A stretch of 64,000 nucleotides of DNA from Leadbetterella byssophila_A (GTDB lineage: Bacteria; Bacteroidota; Bacteroidia; Cytophagales; Spirosomataceae), in the NCBI GenBank assembly GCA_040394735.1, contig JBEBRR010000003.1, positions 45,505 to 109,504 of the forward strand. The letters run 5' to 3'. Positions 52,521 through 60,626 of the stretch are shown piece by piece. Position numbers and translations under genes: made by a program. Under the pieces are notes generated by a model. It did not search any database and was not told the DNA's origin. It saw only the letters and a program-made list of their open reading frames with translations. Numbering within the stretch: position 1 is the stretch's first letter; each line of letters opens with the position of its first letter.

Positions 52521-53513
52521 TTAGTTTCCCGTGGGATTCTCCCTGTCACCCTGAGCCTGCCGAAGGACAGGCGCCGTACTTTTCTCCACGATATATCGGG
52601 GCCGGGCCTTTACTTCTTCGTAAATTTTCCCCACGTATTCTCCGATCAGCCCGATGGCCAGCATATTGCTGCCGTTAAAAAAGGCCATCATCAATAAGGT
52701 GGATGTCCAGCCGGCAGTAGTTACTCCCGCAAATTTGGTATAAAGAACATACACCGCGAGAAGAGCTGAGAGCACAAAACTGAAAGCCCCGAACCACAAA
52801 ACGAACCGCATGGGCATGATGGAAAACGAGGTTACGCCGTTCCAGGCAAAAGTCAGCATTTTTTTCAGCGGGTATTTGGTCTCCCCGGCTTCCCTTTCGA
52901 GACGTTTGTAAAATACTTTGTCGTTTTTCAGGCCGATAGTAGGAATAATACCCCGTATAAACATATTGACCTCCCGGTAGTTTTCGAGCTCAGTCAGCAC
53001 CCGGTTATCAATCAGGCGGAAGTCGGCGTGATTAAAGATGACCGGCACCTTCAGCCACAGCATCAGCTTATAAAAGGTTTCGGCTGTGAATTTTTTAAAA
53101 AATGTATCGCTGCTGCGGTCATCACGCACCCCGTACACCACCGAAGCGCCTTCCCGAAACTTTTCCAGCATGGGAATGATGGCATTTACGTCATCCTGTA
53201 GGTCAGCATCAATAGATATATAGCAGTCGAAAAGTCCTTTGTATTCAAAAAGCCCGGCCAGCAGGGCATTCTGGTGACCGAAATTCCGTGAAAGCTTCAC
53301 TCCCAGCACCCTCGGGTTGGCCGCTGCCAGCGATTCAATGATGTCCCAGGTGGTATCCCGGCTTCCGTCGTTCACGTAGCAGATCCTGCTTTCGCCGCTG
53401 ATCACATTGCTGCTGATCAGGGAGTCGTAGAAGGCATTCAGTTTTGCATCTGTTATGTGCAGAATAGCTTCTTCATTGTAACATGGCAGAACCAAAAGCA
53501 GTTTTGGGATCAT
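52521..53513 (-). CDS. GT2 family glycosyltransferase (ArnC/GtrB-like)
   Basis: 330 residues with the motifs VLPCYNEE, CYVNDGSRDTTW, KLSRNFGHQNALLAGL and SIDADLQDD, the signature of polyprenyl-phosphate glycosyltransferases. Two C-terminal TM helices (FVLWFGAFSFVLSALLAVYVLY; LMMAFFNGSNMLAIGLIGEYVG) and the family end KARPRYIVEKS follow. The last 17 residues (VLRQAQGDRENPTGN) are not family sequence: they are the translation of a REP-like intergenic repeat read in frame. It is upstream of the GT39-like gene on the same strand. Confidence 0.9.
   Translation of the reverse strand: MIPKLLLVLPCYNEEAILHITDAKLNAFYDSLISSNVISGESRICYVNDGSRDTTWDIIESLAAANPRVLGVKLSRNFGHQNALLAGLFEYKGLFDCYISIDADLQDDVNAIIPMLEKFREGASVVYGVRDDRSSDTFFKKFTAETFYKLMLWLKVPVIFNHADFRLIDNRVLTELENYREVNMFIRGIIPTIGLKNDKVFYKRLEREAGETKYPLKKMLTFAWNGVTSFSIMPMRFVLWFGAFSFVLSALLAVYVLYTKFAGVTTAGWTSTLLMMAFFNGSNMLAIGLIGEYVGKIYEEVKARPRYIVEKSTAPVLRQAQGDRENPTGN
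52542..52571. repeat. REP-like repeat forming the 3' end of a glycosyltransferase gene
   Basis: CCTGTCACCCTGAGCCTGCC followed by GAAGGACAGG. This matches the widespread bacterial intergenic word GTCACCCTGAGCCTGTCGAAGG and has inverted ends CCTGTC/GACAGG. It supplies the residues RQAQGDRE of the gene it invades. Confidence 0.65.
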
Positions 53514-53540
53514 ATACCTTTTAAAATTTTAGCAAAAATA

Positions 53541-55760
53541 TTACATTTTAGTGATAGTAAATTCAACCCTTCGGTTTTTCCTGCGGGCTTCTTCCGTAGA
53601 GTTCTTCTGCAGCGGGCGGTATTGTCCCCACGACTTCACCGCTATCCGGTCGGGTGAGATCTTTCCGTCTGCGGTCAGGTAATTTTTTACATTGTTGATT
53701 CTTTGCTCCGCCAGCTTGAAATTTAAAGCCGCATCGCCCTGGTTATCTGTGTGACCTTCAAGGAGAATCTCCATCGAGGGGTTTTCCATCATGATCTTCC
53801 GGATACGCTCCAGCTCCACAAAAGATTCTTCCCGCAATTCTGCCTTGCTCTGATCAAAATATACTTCCTTGAGCACCAGCTTTCTTCCTGTTTCCAGAAC
53901 CAGATCCGCCACGCTGCCGGGCTCTTTTCCGGCATCTGCAGGGGTGAGCTCAGGTATCCCCTGCTTAGCCGCCGCTACCGTTGTTCCCGGCTTTTCCCTG
54001 ACCGGGGCGGGAGGGTCTGCCTCCCTGCGGGCCACTTCATCCGCCCGCGGCATTTCCATTTCATATACTTCCTGCTGTTCGGTATATTCCCGGGTTTGCC
54101 GGAGATCTATTTCCTTGCGGAAAGGCGGGTAACCTTCCAGGCGTGCCGTCAGCATATAGCTGAAACCCGGCTGCAGAACAGTCCTGAAAAAGCCGGTCTC
54201 CTCATCCGAAATAAAGTCCACCTTATCCGCCTGCTTCTGCAGGGAAATCTCCGGCCGGATTTCCTTTTGCGTTACTTTATCCACAAACCTGAAATCCAGG
54301 ATCATCACGGCTTCCGGCTTTATACCCGGAAATAATTTCACTTTAAACAGGTCATCCAGCCCCAATGAGTTCTTTGCAGAGCTGAAGTAGGCGTATTCTC
54401 CTGAGGCAGGTATAGAGATATAACCGTCAAACTGGGGACTGTTGATGTGCGGCCCGAGGTTGACCGGCTCACTCCAGTTAGTCCAGGTATCGTCAAGACG
54501 CGTGGTCATGAACAGGTCCATATCGCCATACCCCGGATGCCCGTTGGAATTGAAATAAAGGGTCTTGTTATCTGCCGCCAGAAAAGGCGAACCTTCATTT
54601 CCTGCGGTATTGATCACCGGGCCCAGATTAACCGGCTTGGAATAAGAATTTTCTCCTGTCCGGAAAGAAACATAGAGGTCTTTATCGCCGTAGGTCTCCT
54701 TTCTTACGAGGCCCATTACCAGGAACTGCTCGTCCGAGCTCATCGAAAATTCCGTTTCTTTCTTAGGCTTTCGGTCATTCTGGTTATAATAGCTCAGCGC
54801 CTCGAAATCTGCTATATTGAGCGGGCGCTTATTGGTCCATTTATTATTTTTGAGGCTGACCTTGGTCAGGCCGGCATCATATTTCCCCCGTGATACCTCC
54901 ACATTCAGGGCGAAGATGCTTTTACCATCCATGGCAATGGTAGCGGCCGCATTTTTGGAGCTGTTATGGATCGAAGTGCTCATATTCCGGGCCGGCTCCC
55001 ATTCCCCTGTCTTCGACAAAGAAGAAACCCATACGTCAAGGCTGGACTCGCGCGCGGCTTCGGCACTCTTATTGGGCGAAGTAAAGTTTTTGGGGTGATC
55101 CAGCCGTGTAAAATAAAGGTACCGGCCGTCAGGTGAAACCAGGGGGGCTACTTCGCTGTAGCGTGAATTCACTGCTGCGCCCAGGTTGATCTTCTCCAGG
55201 TCGGGCGGAAGCCCTTCGGCCACATTTACCTTCGCCACAAAGGGCTCACTGCTGCCGGAGATCCCGATGCAGTCATATTCTTTCGTACCCTTGTTCAGTG
55301 AATGTACGATCAGCAGCCGGATAGCCACAATTTCCTCTTCGGTCTCCGGGATGATTTCATTCCAGATGCCCGGTTTCCGGCGGGTATTGTTTCCTTTGTT
55401 TTCAAATAAGAGAATTTCGCGGTTGTCTTTGGTATAGCCGAATATCCGGCCTACGGCTCCCGGCCCTACGGTCTCGCCTACGATGACCTGCTTTACACGA
55501 ATGGCCTTTTCAAATCCGACCTTGATATAATCTTCCCCGAAAGAAGTGCCCACGGGGCGCCAGCTACAGGCAGAGCTGACCGCCAGGGGCAATACGCTGG
55601 GGGGACCCAGCACCTGCACGGCCCGGTGCTTGGGAGAGAATTTCTCATCTACCGTTTCCGAAGATTTTTCCAATACTTTGGAGGCCCAGAGCACCTCCTG
55701 GGCGGAAGCTCGGGCCATACAGGTAAAAAAAACAACAAACAGTATAGTCGACTTTATCAA
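53541..55760 (-). CDS. OmpA family protein with PD40 propeller repeats
   Basis: 739-residue envelope protein. A signal peptide (MIKSTILFVVFFTCMARASAQ) leads to a beta-propeller of PD40/WD40-like repeats (APLVSPDGRYLYFTRLD; GSPFLAADNKTLYFNSNG; DGYISIPASGEYAYFSSAKN), a carboxypeptidase-regulatory-like strand region (DFRFVDKVTQKEIRPE) and a C-terminal OmpA peptidoglycan-binding domain (LKEVYFDQSKAELREESFVEL; LEGHTDNQGDAALNFKLAEQR; RRKNRRVEFTIT). It probably tethers the outer membrane or a surface complex to peptidoglycan. PorE-like proteins of type IX secretion have a similar plan but with N-terminal TPRs, which are absent here. Confidence 0.9.
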   Translation of the reverse strand: MIKSTILFVVFFTCMARASAQEVLWASKVLEKSSETVDEKFSPKHRAVQVLGPPSVLPLAVSSACSWRPVGTSFGEDYIKVGFEKAIRVKQVIVGETVGPGAVGRIFGYTKDNREILLFENKGNNTRRKPGIWNEIIPETEEEIVAIRLLIVHSLNKGTKEYDCIGISGSSEPFVAKVNVAEGLPPDLEKINLGAAVNSRYSEVAPLVSPDGRYLYFTRLDHPKNFTSPNKSAEAARESSLDVWVSSLSKTGEWEPARNMSTSIHNSSKNAAATIAMDGKSIFALNVEVSRGKYDAGLTKVSLKNNKWTNKRPLNIADFEALSYYNQNDRKPKKETEFSMSSDEQFLVMGLVRKETYGDKDLYVSFRTGENSYSKPVNLGPVINTAGNEGSPFLAADNKTLYFNSNGHPGYGDMDLFMTTRLDDTWTNWSEPVNLGPHINSPQFDGYISIPASGEYAYFSSAKNSLGLDDLFKVKLFPGIKPEAVMILDFRFVDKVTQKEIRPEISLQKQADKVDFISDEETGFFRTVLQPGFSYMLTARLEGYPPFRKEIDLRQTREYTEQQEVYEMEMPRADEVARREADPPAPVREKPGTTVAAAKQGIPELTPADAGKEPGSVADLVLETGRKLVLKEVYFDQSKAELREESFVELERIRKIMMENPSMEILLEGHTDNQGDAALNFKLAEQRINNVKNYLTADGKISPDRIAVKSWGQYRPLQKNSTEEARRKNRRVEFTITKM

Positions 55761-55865
55761 AATACAAGACTTAGATTCGAATATCCGGGAATTGCAGCTT
55801 CCTGAACCCCTTCAGACGGTGAAAAGAGGCGAAAGTTACTAATTTTATCCCTTAAATGAAACGAA

Positions 55866-55898
55866 AATGCGACAGGACAACGTATATCCTGTCGCATT
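55866..55898. terminator. Terminator-like hairpin downstream of etfA
   Basis: AATGCGACAGGA (55866-55877) is the perfect inverse of TCCTGTCGCATT (55887-55898), with a 9-base loop. On the minus strand, downstream of etfA, it is followed by T-rich sequence (TTTCGTTTCATTT). It lies about 210 bases past the etfA stop. Confidence 0.65.
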
Positions 55899-55932
55899 CG
55901 TTTATTTATCCTGTATGCGTATGTATTTATTC

Positions 55933-55958
55933 CCCGGCCCTGGCCGGGTTTCATTTTT
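55933..55958 (+). terminator. GC-rich hairpin with T-tract (orphan)
   Basis: CCCGGCC (55933-55939), CT, GGCCGGG (55942-55948), followed by TTTCATTTTT. It would end a plus-strand transcript, but no plus-strand gene lies upstream within the gap. Confidence 0.45.
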
Positions 55959-56070
55959 GCCGCGGTTCGGCCCGGTTCTCTCCCCCACATTCACCTCCGT
56001 TCACCCCGGACTGAAATCTCAGGGGTTATTTATGGGACGTCTCTACGGAACAGGGTCTACAGCGCAAATT

Positions 56071-56094
56071 CACTACTCGGAACTCACTACTCGG
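56071..56094. repeat. CACTACTCGG direct repeat
   Basis: CACTACTCGG occurs at 56071-56080 and again at 56085-56094. Its reverse complement is in the hairpin at 43946-43955 and a one-base variant (CACTACCCGG) at 22466-22475. It sits 13 bases from the etfA stop. Confidence 0.65.
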
Positions 56095-56106
56095 GCCCGC
56101 TCCCGG

Positions 56107-57057
56107 TCACAACGCCTTTACCGCTTCCGTCAGCTTCGGCAGCACTTCAAACACATCTCCCACAATGCCGTAATCGGCCGCTTTAAAGAAAGGCGCTTCC
56201 GGGTCCTTGTTAATTACCACGATTACCTTGGAGGAATTTACTCCCGCCAGGTGCTGGATAGCTCCGGAAATACCGCAGGCAATATAAAGGTTCGGCGCAA
56301 CTTTCACGCCGGTTTGTCCTACGTGCTCATGATGCGGACGCCAGTCGAGGTCAGAAACCGGTTTGGAACAGGCCGTAGCCGCCCCCAGGGCTTCCGCCAG
56401 ATCGAGAAGCGGCTGCCAGTGCTCAGGACCTTTCATACCCCTTCCACCGGACACCACAATGTCAGCTTCCGGAAGAGACACCGTTCCGGATGCCTTTTCC
56501 ACCGACAATACTTTAGCACTGCCGTCTTCCGCTGCCGTGTTTATATTCAGCGTTTCTACCGGGGCAGACTGCTCTGTGGCAGTTACATCAATAACATTTT
56601 TCTTGATGGTCAGAATTTTGACATCACTGGTGATGGTGGTTTGGGCAAAGGCTTTCCCCGAAAAGATACTGCGGGTCACCGTAAAACCGGCTGAAATGTC
56701 CGGCAAAGCCGTCACATTACCGGCAAACCCGGCTTTCAGCGCTCCGGCGGTACGGGCCAGCACGGCATCTGCGAGGGCGGAGCGGGCCGCCACTACTATA
56801 GTAGCACCGGTGCTTTTCACCACTTCTGTTACTATCCTGGCATAAGCCATGATATTTTCCTCCTTTTTAACATAAAGTACCTTCGCCGCACCAAAATTCC
56901 CGGCTTTGGCCAATTCGGCTTCGCCGGCTTCTCCCACCGCCAGCACCGTAGCGCTGCCGCCTGTTTGCGAAGCTATTCCGGCCCCGTAAAAAATAGCCTC
57001 CTGCGAATTCTTTCTGATGCTGCCGTCTGCAAGTTCGGCAAATATTAAAACGGTCAT
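56107..57057 (-). CDS. etfA: Electron transfer flavoprotein subunit alpha
   Basis: FAD-binding subunit of ETF, which collects electrons from acyl-CoA dehydrogenases and other flavoenzymes. 316 residues. The C-terminal FAD motifs are complete: VVSGGRGMKG, PHHEHVGQTGVKVAPNLYIACGISGAIQHLAGV and VVINKDPEAPFFKAADYGIVGDVFEVLPKL. It follows etfB by 21 bases in the usual order. The promoter is expected to be upstream of etfB. Confidence 0.95.
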   Translation of the reverse strand: MTVLIFAELADGSIRKNSQEAIFYGAGIASQTGGSATVLAVGEAGEAELAKAGNFGAAKVLYVKKEENIMAYARIVTEVVKSTGATIVVAARSALADAVLARTAGALKAGFAGNVTALPDISAGFTVTRSIFSGKAFAQTTITSDVKILTIKKNVIDVTATEQSAPVETLNINTAAEDGSAKVLSVEKASGTVSLPEADIVVSGGRGMKGPEHWQPLLDLAEALGAATACSKPVSDLDWRPHHEHVGQTGVKVAPNLYIACGISGAIQHLAGVNSSKVIVVINKDPEAPFFKAADYGIVGDVFEVLPKLTEAVKAL

Positions 57058-57078
57058 GATTTCTTGATTTAATGGATT

Positions 57079-57813
57079 TTACAATACTTTGGCTTCGGTT
57101 TGCAGCAACCTGATCAGGGTCCCGGCCTCTTCTGCCGGGATCATCTTCACTGTCCCCTTGGCAGGCGGCAGTTCATACGAACGGATGCCGGTCAGCGATT
57201 CTGCAGACGGCGATACTACCGCCAGTGGCTTGGTTCTTGCCCCCATGATTCCCCTCATGCTCGGGATTTTCCATTCTGCAATAGGTTCCTGGCAGCCCAG
57301 AACGACGGGAAGGGAAGTTTCCAGCTTTTCCTTTCCCCCTTCGATCTCCTTGGATATCAACACCTTATTCCCTTCCACGTTCAGCTCCATAACAGGAGAG
57401 AAAGAAGGAATTCCCAACATTTCACCTACCATTCCGTGCACTACACCTGAATTATAATCGGTGGTTTCCCGGCCCATCAGGATCAGGTCAAAGCCTTTAT
57501 CTTTGGCATAAGCCGCTATTTCAGCCGCCACAAAGTACGAATCTGAAGGCTCGGCATCAATCCGTACGGCATCATCCGCGCCGATAGCCAGGGCTTTCCG
57601 GATCTGCGGTTCGGCATCGGCCTTCCCCACATTCAATACCGTAACCGCCCCCCCCCCGGCTTCTTTAAGCTCCACCGCACGGGCAAGGGCGTAATCGTCA
57701 TAAGGCCCGATGATATACTGAATTCCTGCTTTGGCGAACCGGGTATTCCCTTCCTCGAAAGCGATCCGGGAGGTGGTATCCGGCACACTCGATATACAAA
57801 CCAAAATTTTCAT
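57079..57813 (-). CDS. etfB: Electron transfer flavoprotein subunit beta
   Basis: AMP-binding ETF subunit. 244 residues with ISSVPDTTSRIAF, IIGPYDDYALARAVELKEAGGG, AIGADDAVRIDAE, LILMGRETTDYNSGVVHGMVGEMLG and the recognition-loop region VLGCQEPIAEWKIPSMRGIM. It is divergent from a TPR-like gene over 95 bases that contain a perfect palindrome. A minus-strand promoter with the -33 and -7 boxes lies upstream. Confidence 0.95.
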   Translation of the reverse strand: MKILVCISSVPDTTSRIAFEEGNTRFAKAGIQYIIGPYDDYALARAVELKEAGGGAVTVLNVGKADAEPQIRKALAIGADDAVRIDAEPSDSYFVAAEIAAYAKDKGFDLILMGRETTDYNSGVVHGMVGEMLGIPSFSPVMELNVEGNKVLISKEIEGGKEKLETSLPVVLGCQEPIAEWKIPSMRGIMGARTKPLAVVSPSAESLTGIRSYELPPAKGTVKMIPAEEAGTLIRLLQTEAKVL

Positions 57814-57858
57814 AATTTTTGTGTAATTGTTGTACTTTTGAAATCGGATATACTTCGA

Positions 57859-57882
57859 AATTGTTATGCATGCATAACAATT
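57859..57882. promoter_or_regulatory. Perfect 24-bp palindrome: probable operator between etfBA and TPR-ansA
   Basis: The half-site AATTGTTATGCA is followed directly by its exact reverse complement TGCATAACAATT. It lies immediately downstream of the predicted -7 box of etfB, over the predicted transcription start, and about 20 bases after a TACTTTTG box of the opposite gene (57833-57840). This is how a repressor operator is placed; TetR-family dimers bind such sites. The cognate regulator is not in the window. Confidence 0.7.
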
Positions 57883-57883
57883 A

Positions 57884-57914
57884 CAAAACTACAGGTCAAC
57901 TTCAAACAATGCAA
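57884..57914 (-). promoter_or_regulatory. Candidate etfB promoter
   Basis: On the minus strand TTG (57914-57912), a 20-base spacer and TAGTTTTG (57891-57884) match the Bacteroidota consensus. Predicted start near 57877 falls inside the palindrome. Confidence 0.5.
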
Positions 57915-58241
57915 GCGCAAAGAATAAAATATTTACAAGAAGAAATAGAAAATTTCCCGGAAGACCCTTTCAACTATTATGCACTGGCCCTGGAGTATGT
58001 TTCAAGCGCTCCCCGGGAGGCTGAGCAGCTTTTCGGAAAGCTCCTCAGCGACTTTCCCGACTATCTTCCGGTATACTACCAGGCGGCCAATTATCATTTT
58101 GAAAAAGGCGATTTCACCCAAGCCGGCGAATTGTTTAAGGCAGGCATCCTCCTGGCCGAAGAACAAAAAAACGAAAAAGCTCTCCGGGAGCTGAAGGGCA
58201 GCTATTCTATTTTTAAAGCAGAGACCGATGACGAATTTTAA
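57909..58241 (+). CDS. Small TPR-like protein
   Basis: 110 residues from ATG 57909 (QAQRIKYLQEEIENFPEDPF). An earlier in-frame ATG at 57819 would read through the palindrome and is unlikely. The sequence NYYALALEYVSSAPREAEQLFGKLLSDFPDYLPVYYQAANYHFEKGDFTQAGELFKAGI fits two to three tetratricopeptide helices, a protein-protein interaction fold. Its end overlaps the asparaginase start by 14 bases. Partner unknown. Confidence 0.85.
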   Translation: MQAQRIKYLQEEIENFPEDPFNYYALALEYVSSAPREAEQLFGKLLSDFPDYLPVYYQAANYHFEKGDFTQAGELFKAGILLAEEQKNEKALRELKGSYSIFKAETDDEF

Positions 58242-59280
58242 CCCGATAACTATCAAGACCGGTAACGGCACCCGCATACTTATTATCTACACCGGCGGCA
58301 CGCTGGGAATGGTATTTGATGAACAGAAGAAGACCCTGGTCCCGTTCCGGTTTCATGATACCCTGCAAAAGCTGCCCGAGCTCAATCATCTTTCGCCGGC
58401 CATTCACCTGGTCTCTTTTGAAAAACCGATCGACTCGTCGGATGTAAATGCAGAGATCTACCTTACTCTTGCAGGAATTATAGAGAAGCATTATCATTCG
58501 TATGAAGGCTTTGTGATCATTCACGGTACCGACACCATGGCGTTCACCGCCTCTGCGCTCAGCTTCCTGATCCATAACCCGCATAAGCCCATCGTCTTTA
58601 CCGGCGCCCAGCTCCCCATAGGTATTCCGCGGACGGATGCCCGTGAAAACCTGATCACCAGCATTGAGATAGCCGCAGCGCGAATGAACAACAAGGCGGT
58701 GGTTCCGGAGGTATGCATCTATTTTAACGGAAGGCTGCTGCGCGGAAACCGGGCCCGGAAACGGGAAAGCAGCCAGTTTGACGCCTTTGATTCGGAAAAT
58801 TACCCTTACCTGGCGGAGATCGGGGTGTATATCGATTATAACTTCAGGCACATCCGTTACAGCGAAGGCGAGACCCGCTTTTACAATGTACTTTCCGACC
58901 AGGTGAGTGTACTCACGCTTTTTCCCGGCATCAGCCGGGAAATTCTGATCAAGCACCTCCTGCACGAATCTACCCAAGGGGTAATACTGCTCACGTACGG
59001 TTCAGGGAATGCGCCCTCAGCCGACTGGTTCATTGATACGCTCAGGCAGGGGATAGACAGCGGTAAGGCCGTTCTGAACATTACCCAATGCACGGGAGGC
59101 AAAGTGATGATGGGGAAATATGCCTCCAGTCAGCGCCTGAAAGATATTGGTGTCATTTCCGGTTCTGATATGACTTTGGAGGCATCTGTGGGAAAAATGA
59201 TGTGGGGCCTGACACAGACCGGCACATCCCTCAAAGAAATTTTTGAACAAAATCTGGCAGGAGAGATTTCTTTACCTTAA
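58228..59280 (+). CDS. ansA: Type I L-asparaginase
   Basis: Cytoplasmic asparaginase, hydrolysing asparagine to aspartate and ammonia. 350 residues. First active-site motif IIYTGGTLGMV with the catalytic Thr, second HGTDTMAFTASALSF with the Thr-Asp pair. The 20-residue N-terminal extension and the lack of a signal peptide fit type I. It overlaps the TPR-like gene and ends 18 bases before a tRNA gene. Confidence 0.94.
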   Translation: MTNFNPITIKTGNGTRILIIYTGGTLGMVFDEQKKTLVPFRFHDTLQKLPELNHLSPAIHLVSFEKPIDSSDVNAEIYLTLAGIIEKHYHSYEGFVIIHGTDTMAFTASALSFLIHNPHKPIVFTGAQLPIGIPRTDARENLITSIEIAAARMNNKAVVPEVCIYFNGRLLRGNRARKRESSQFDAFDSENYPYLAEIGVYIDYNFRHIRYSEGETRFYNVLSDQVSVLTLFPGISREILIKHLLHESTQGVILLTYGSGNAPSADWFIDTLRQGIDSGKAVLNITQCTGGKVMMGKYASSQRLKDIGVISGSDMTLEASVGKMMWGLTQTGTSLKEIFEQNLAGEISLP

Positions 59281-59298
59281 TTTTGCACTCCGGTTCAC

Positions 59299-59385
59299 AG
59301 AGAGGTGTCCGAGTGGTTGAAGGAGCTACCCTGGAAAGGTAGTATACGGGTAACTGTATCGAGGGTTCGAATCCCTTCCTCTCTG
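59299..59385 (+). tRNA. tRNA-Ser (anticodon GGA)
   Basis: The acceptor stem AGAGAGG (59299-59305) pairs with CCTCTCT (59378-59384); the discriminator is G59385. The anticodon stem CTACC/GGTAG encloses CTGGAAA, giving anticodon GGA (59333-59335). The T-arm GAGGG-TTCGAAT-CCCTT and the long variable arm of a class II tRNA are present. CCA is not encoded. Confidence 0.95.
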
Positions 59386-59909
59386 CAATATCTACTGATT
59401 ATCAGTAATATATAAATTAAGACCCTGAAAAAGCGCCCGATATGGACATTTTTCCGGGTCTTTTGCATTAATGCAAGTTGCAGGCAAATGGTCCGTTCCC
59501 CTTCGGTGAATTCGCCCCAAATGTGTAGAATAATGCTCCCTGACCGAAATACTATGGTAAGTATCTTACGGATTTCATTACAGGCTATGCTTTTGACAAC
59601 TGTTGACGGCGGCTGATTTCTCTGGTCCGAAAACCATTTTCTCCGAAGAGTACAAAACATATACCATCACCCTTTAACGCATATACCGCAGCATATCCTG
59701 CCGGCTGTACCCTTTTGGTCAGGGAGAAGTGTATAAAAAATGACATACTTCGGGAAATAAAATCTACATTATTTCAAATAAGCGGTAGAATAACAGCGGG
59801 GTGATCTGAACAGAAATAGCGTAACAAAGCTTTTATCCTGCATGGCATGTATGTTACAGTTACCCTTATACAGAGCAGCGGCGGCTGTTAACTTTTAAAG
59901 AAACATGGC
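59386..59909. other. Gap between tRNA-Ser and Ku gene
   Basis: 524 bases with no plausible gene. The first 80 bases contain a terminator-like hairpin; the rest has no recognised feature. No copy of the tRNA 3' end was found downstream that would mark an integrated element. Confidence 0.5.
59419..59464 (+). terminator. Terminator after tRNA-Ser
   Basis: AAGACCCTGAAAAA (from 59419) pairs with TTTTTCCGGGTCTT (to 59462) over a loop, with one mismatch, followed by TTTGC. Confidence 0.65.
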
Positions 59910-60626
59910 ATGAAAGCAATCTGGACAGGAGCAATAGGCTTCGGGTTGGTCAATATTCCGGTTAAAATTTACAGTGCAACAGTGGACAGCAGGCCTGATT
60001 TTGATTTACTGGAAAGAAAAACGCTGGAGAAGATAAGGTACCAGAGGGTAAACGAAAATACCGGCAAAGAAGTGGACTGGAAGGATATTGTCAAGGGATA
60101 CCACCTTAAAGACAGGTATATCGTTCTGGAAGAGGCCGATTTTGATGATGCAAGCCCTGAGAAAACAAAACTCATTCACCTGCAGTATTTTATTAATGAG
60201 GCAGAGATAGACAGCATTTATTTTGAAGCCCCGTATTACCTCCTGCCTCAGAAGGGAGGGGAAGCAGCCTATTCTCTCCTGTTCCAGGCTTTGAAAAAAA
60301 CCAAAAAAGCAGGCTTCTCCACCTTTGTTATGCGGAATGCCGAAAATCTTGCCGTGGTAAGGCCCTATAAAGACCTGCTGCTTCTGAACCAGCTGCGGTT
60401 TCATGAAACTAGAAAACCTGCAGAAGAAATTCAGCCCGCCTTATCCCGGGTTTCGAAAGCTGAAATGGACATGGCTTTGCAGCTTATTGACCGCCATACA
60501 GCGGGTTTCCACATTGAAAGTTACAAAGATGAGTACAGCCGCGACCTCCTGAAAATTATCCGGGCCAAAGCCAAGGGAAAAAAGACGATCGTCCGGCCGT
60601 TGAGGCCTGCTGCAAAAAGGTGGTGA
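59910..60626 (+). CDS. ku: Non-homologous end joining protein Ku
   Basis: Bacterial Ku homodimer subunit that binds DNA ends and recruits LigD. 238 residues with the beta-barrel core signature (MKAIWTGAIGFGLVNIPVKIYSA; ERKTLEKIRYQRVNENTGKEV; YLLPQKGGEAAYSLLFQALKKTKKAG). The C-terminus (KTIVRPLRPAAKRW) is shorter than many Ku tails. The stop TGA lies where a LigD ligase-domain sequence begins in another frame, so the gene's 3' end appears to be a deletion junction; the core should still fold. Confidence 0.92.
   Translation: MKAIWTGAIGFGLVNIPVKIYSATVDSRPDFDLLERKTLEKIRYQRVNENTGKEVDWKDIVKGYHLKDRYIVLEEADFDDASPEKTKLIHLQYFINEAEIDSIYFEAPYYLLPQKGGEAAYSLLFQALKKTKKAGFSTFVMRNAENLAVVRPYKDLLLLNQLRFHETRKPAEEIQPALSRVSKAEMDMALQLIDRHTAGFHIESYKDEYSRDLLKIIRAKAKGKKTIVRPLRPAAKRW

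Larger units (their letters stand above)
55761..56106. other. Gap with two hairpins and word repeats; no gene
   Basis: 346 bases between the ompA-like start and the etfA stop. It holds a 12-base-stem hairpin, a GC-rich hairpin with T-tract in the plus direction, and a direct repeat of CACTACTCGG. I see no coding sequence in either strand. Confidence 0.5.

Noticed and set aside
55867..56694. 275-residue open frame on the plus strand
   Set aside because: Begins in the hairpin region and runs antisense to etfA, which is clearly real.
59295..59660. 121-residue frame on the minus strand ending in GIRTLDTVTRILPFQG
   Set aside because: Its C-terminal part is the antisense of tRNA-Ser, a well-known false gene; the rest has no protein-like features.
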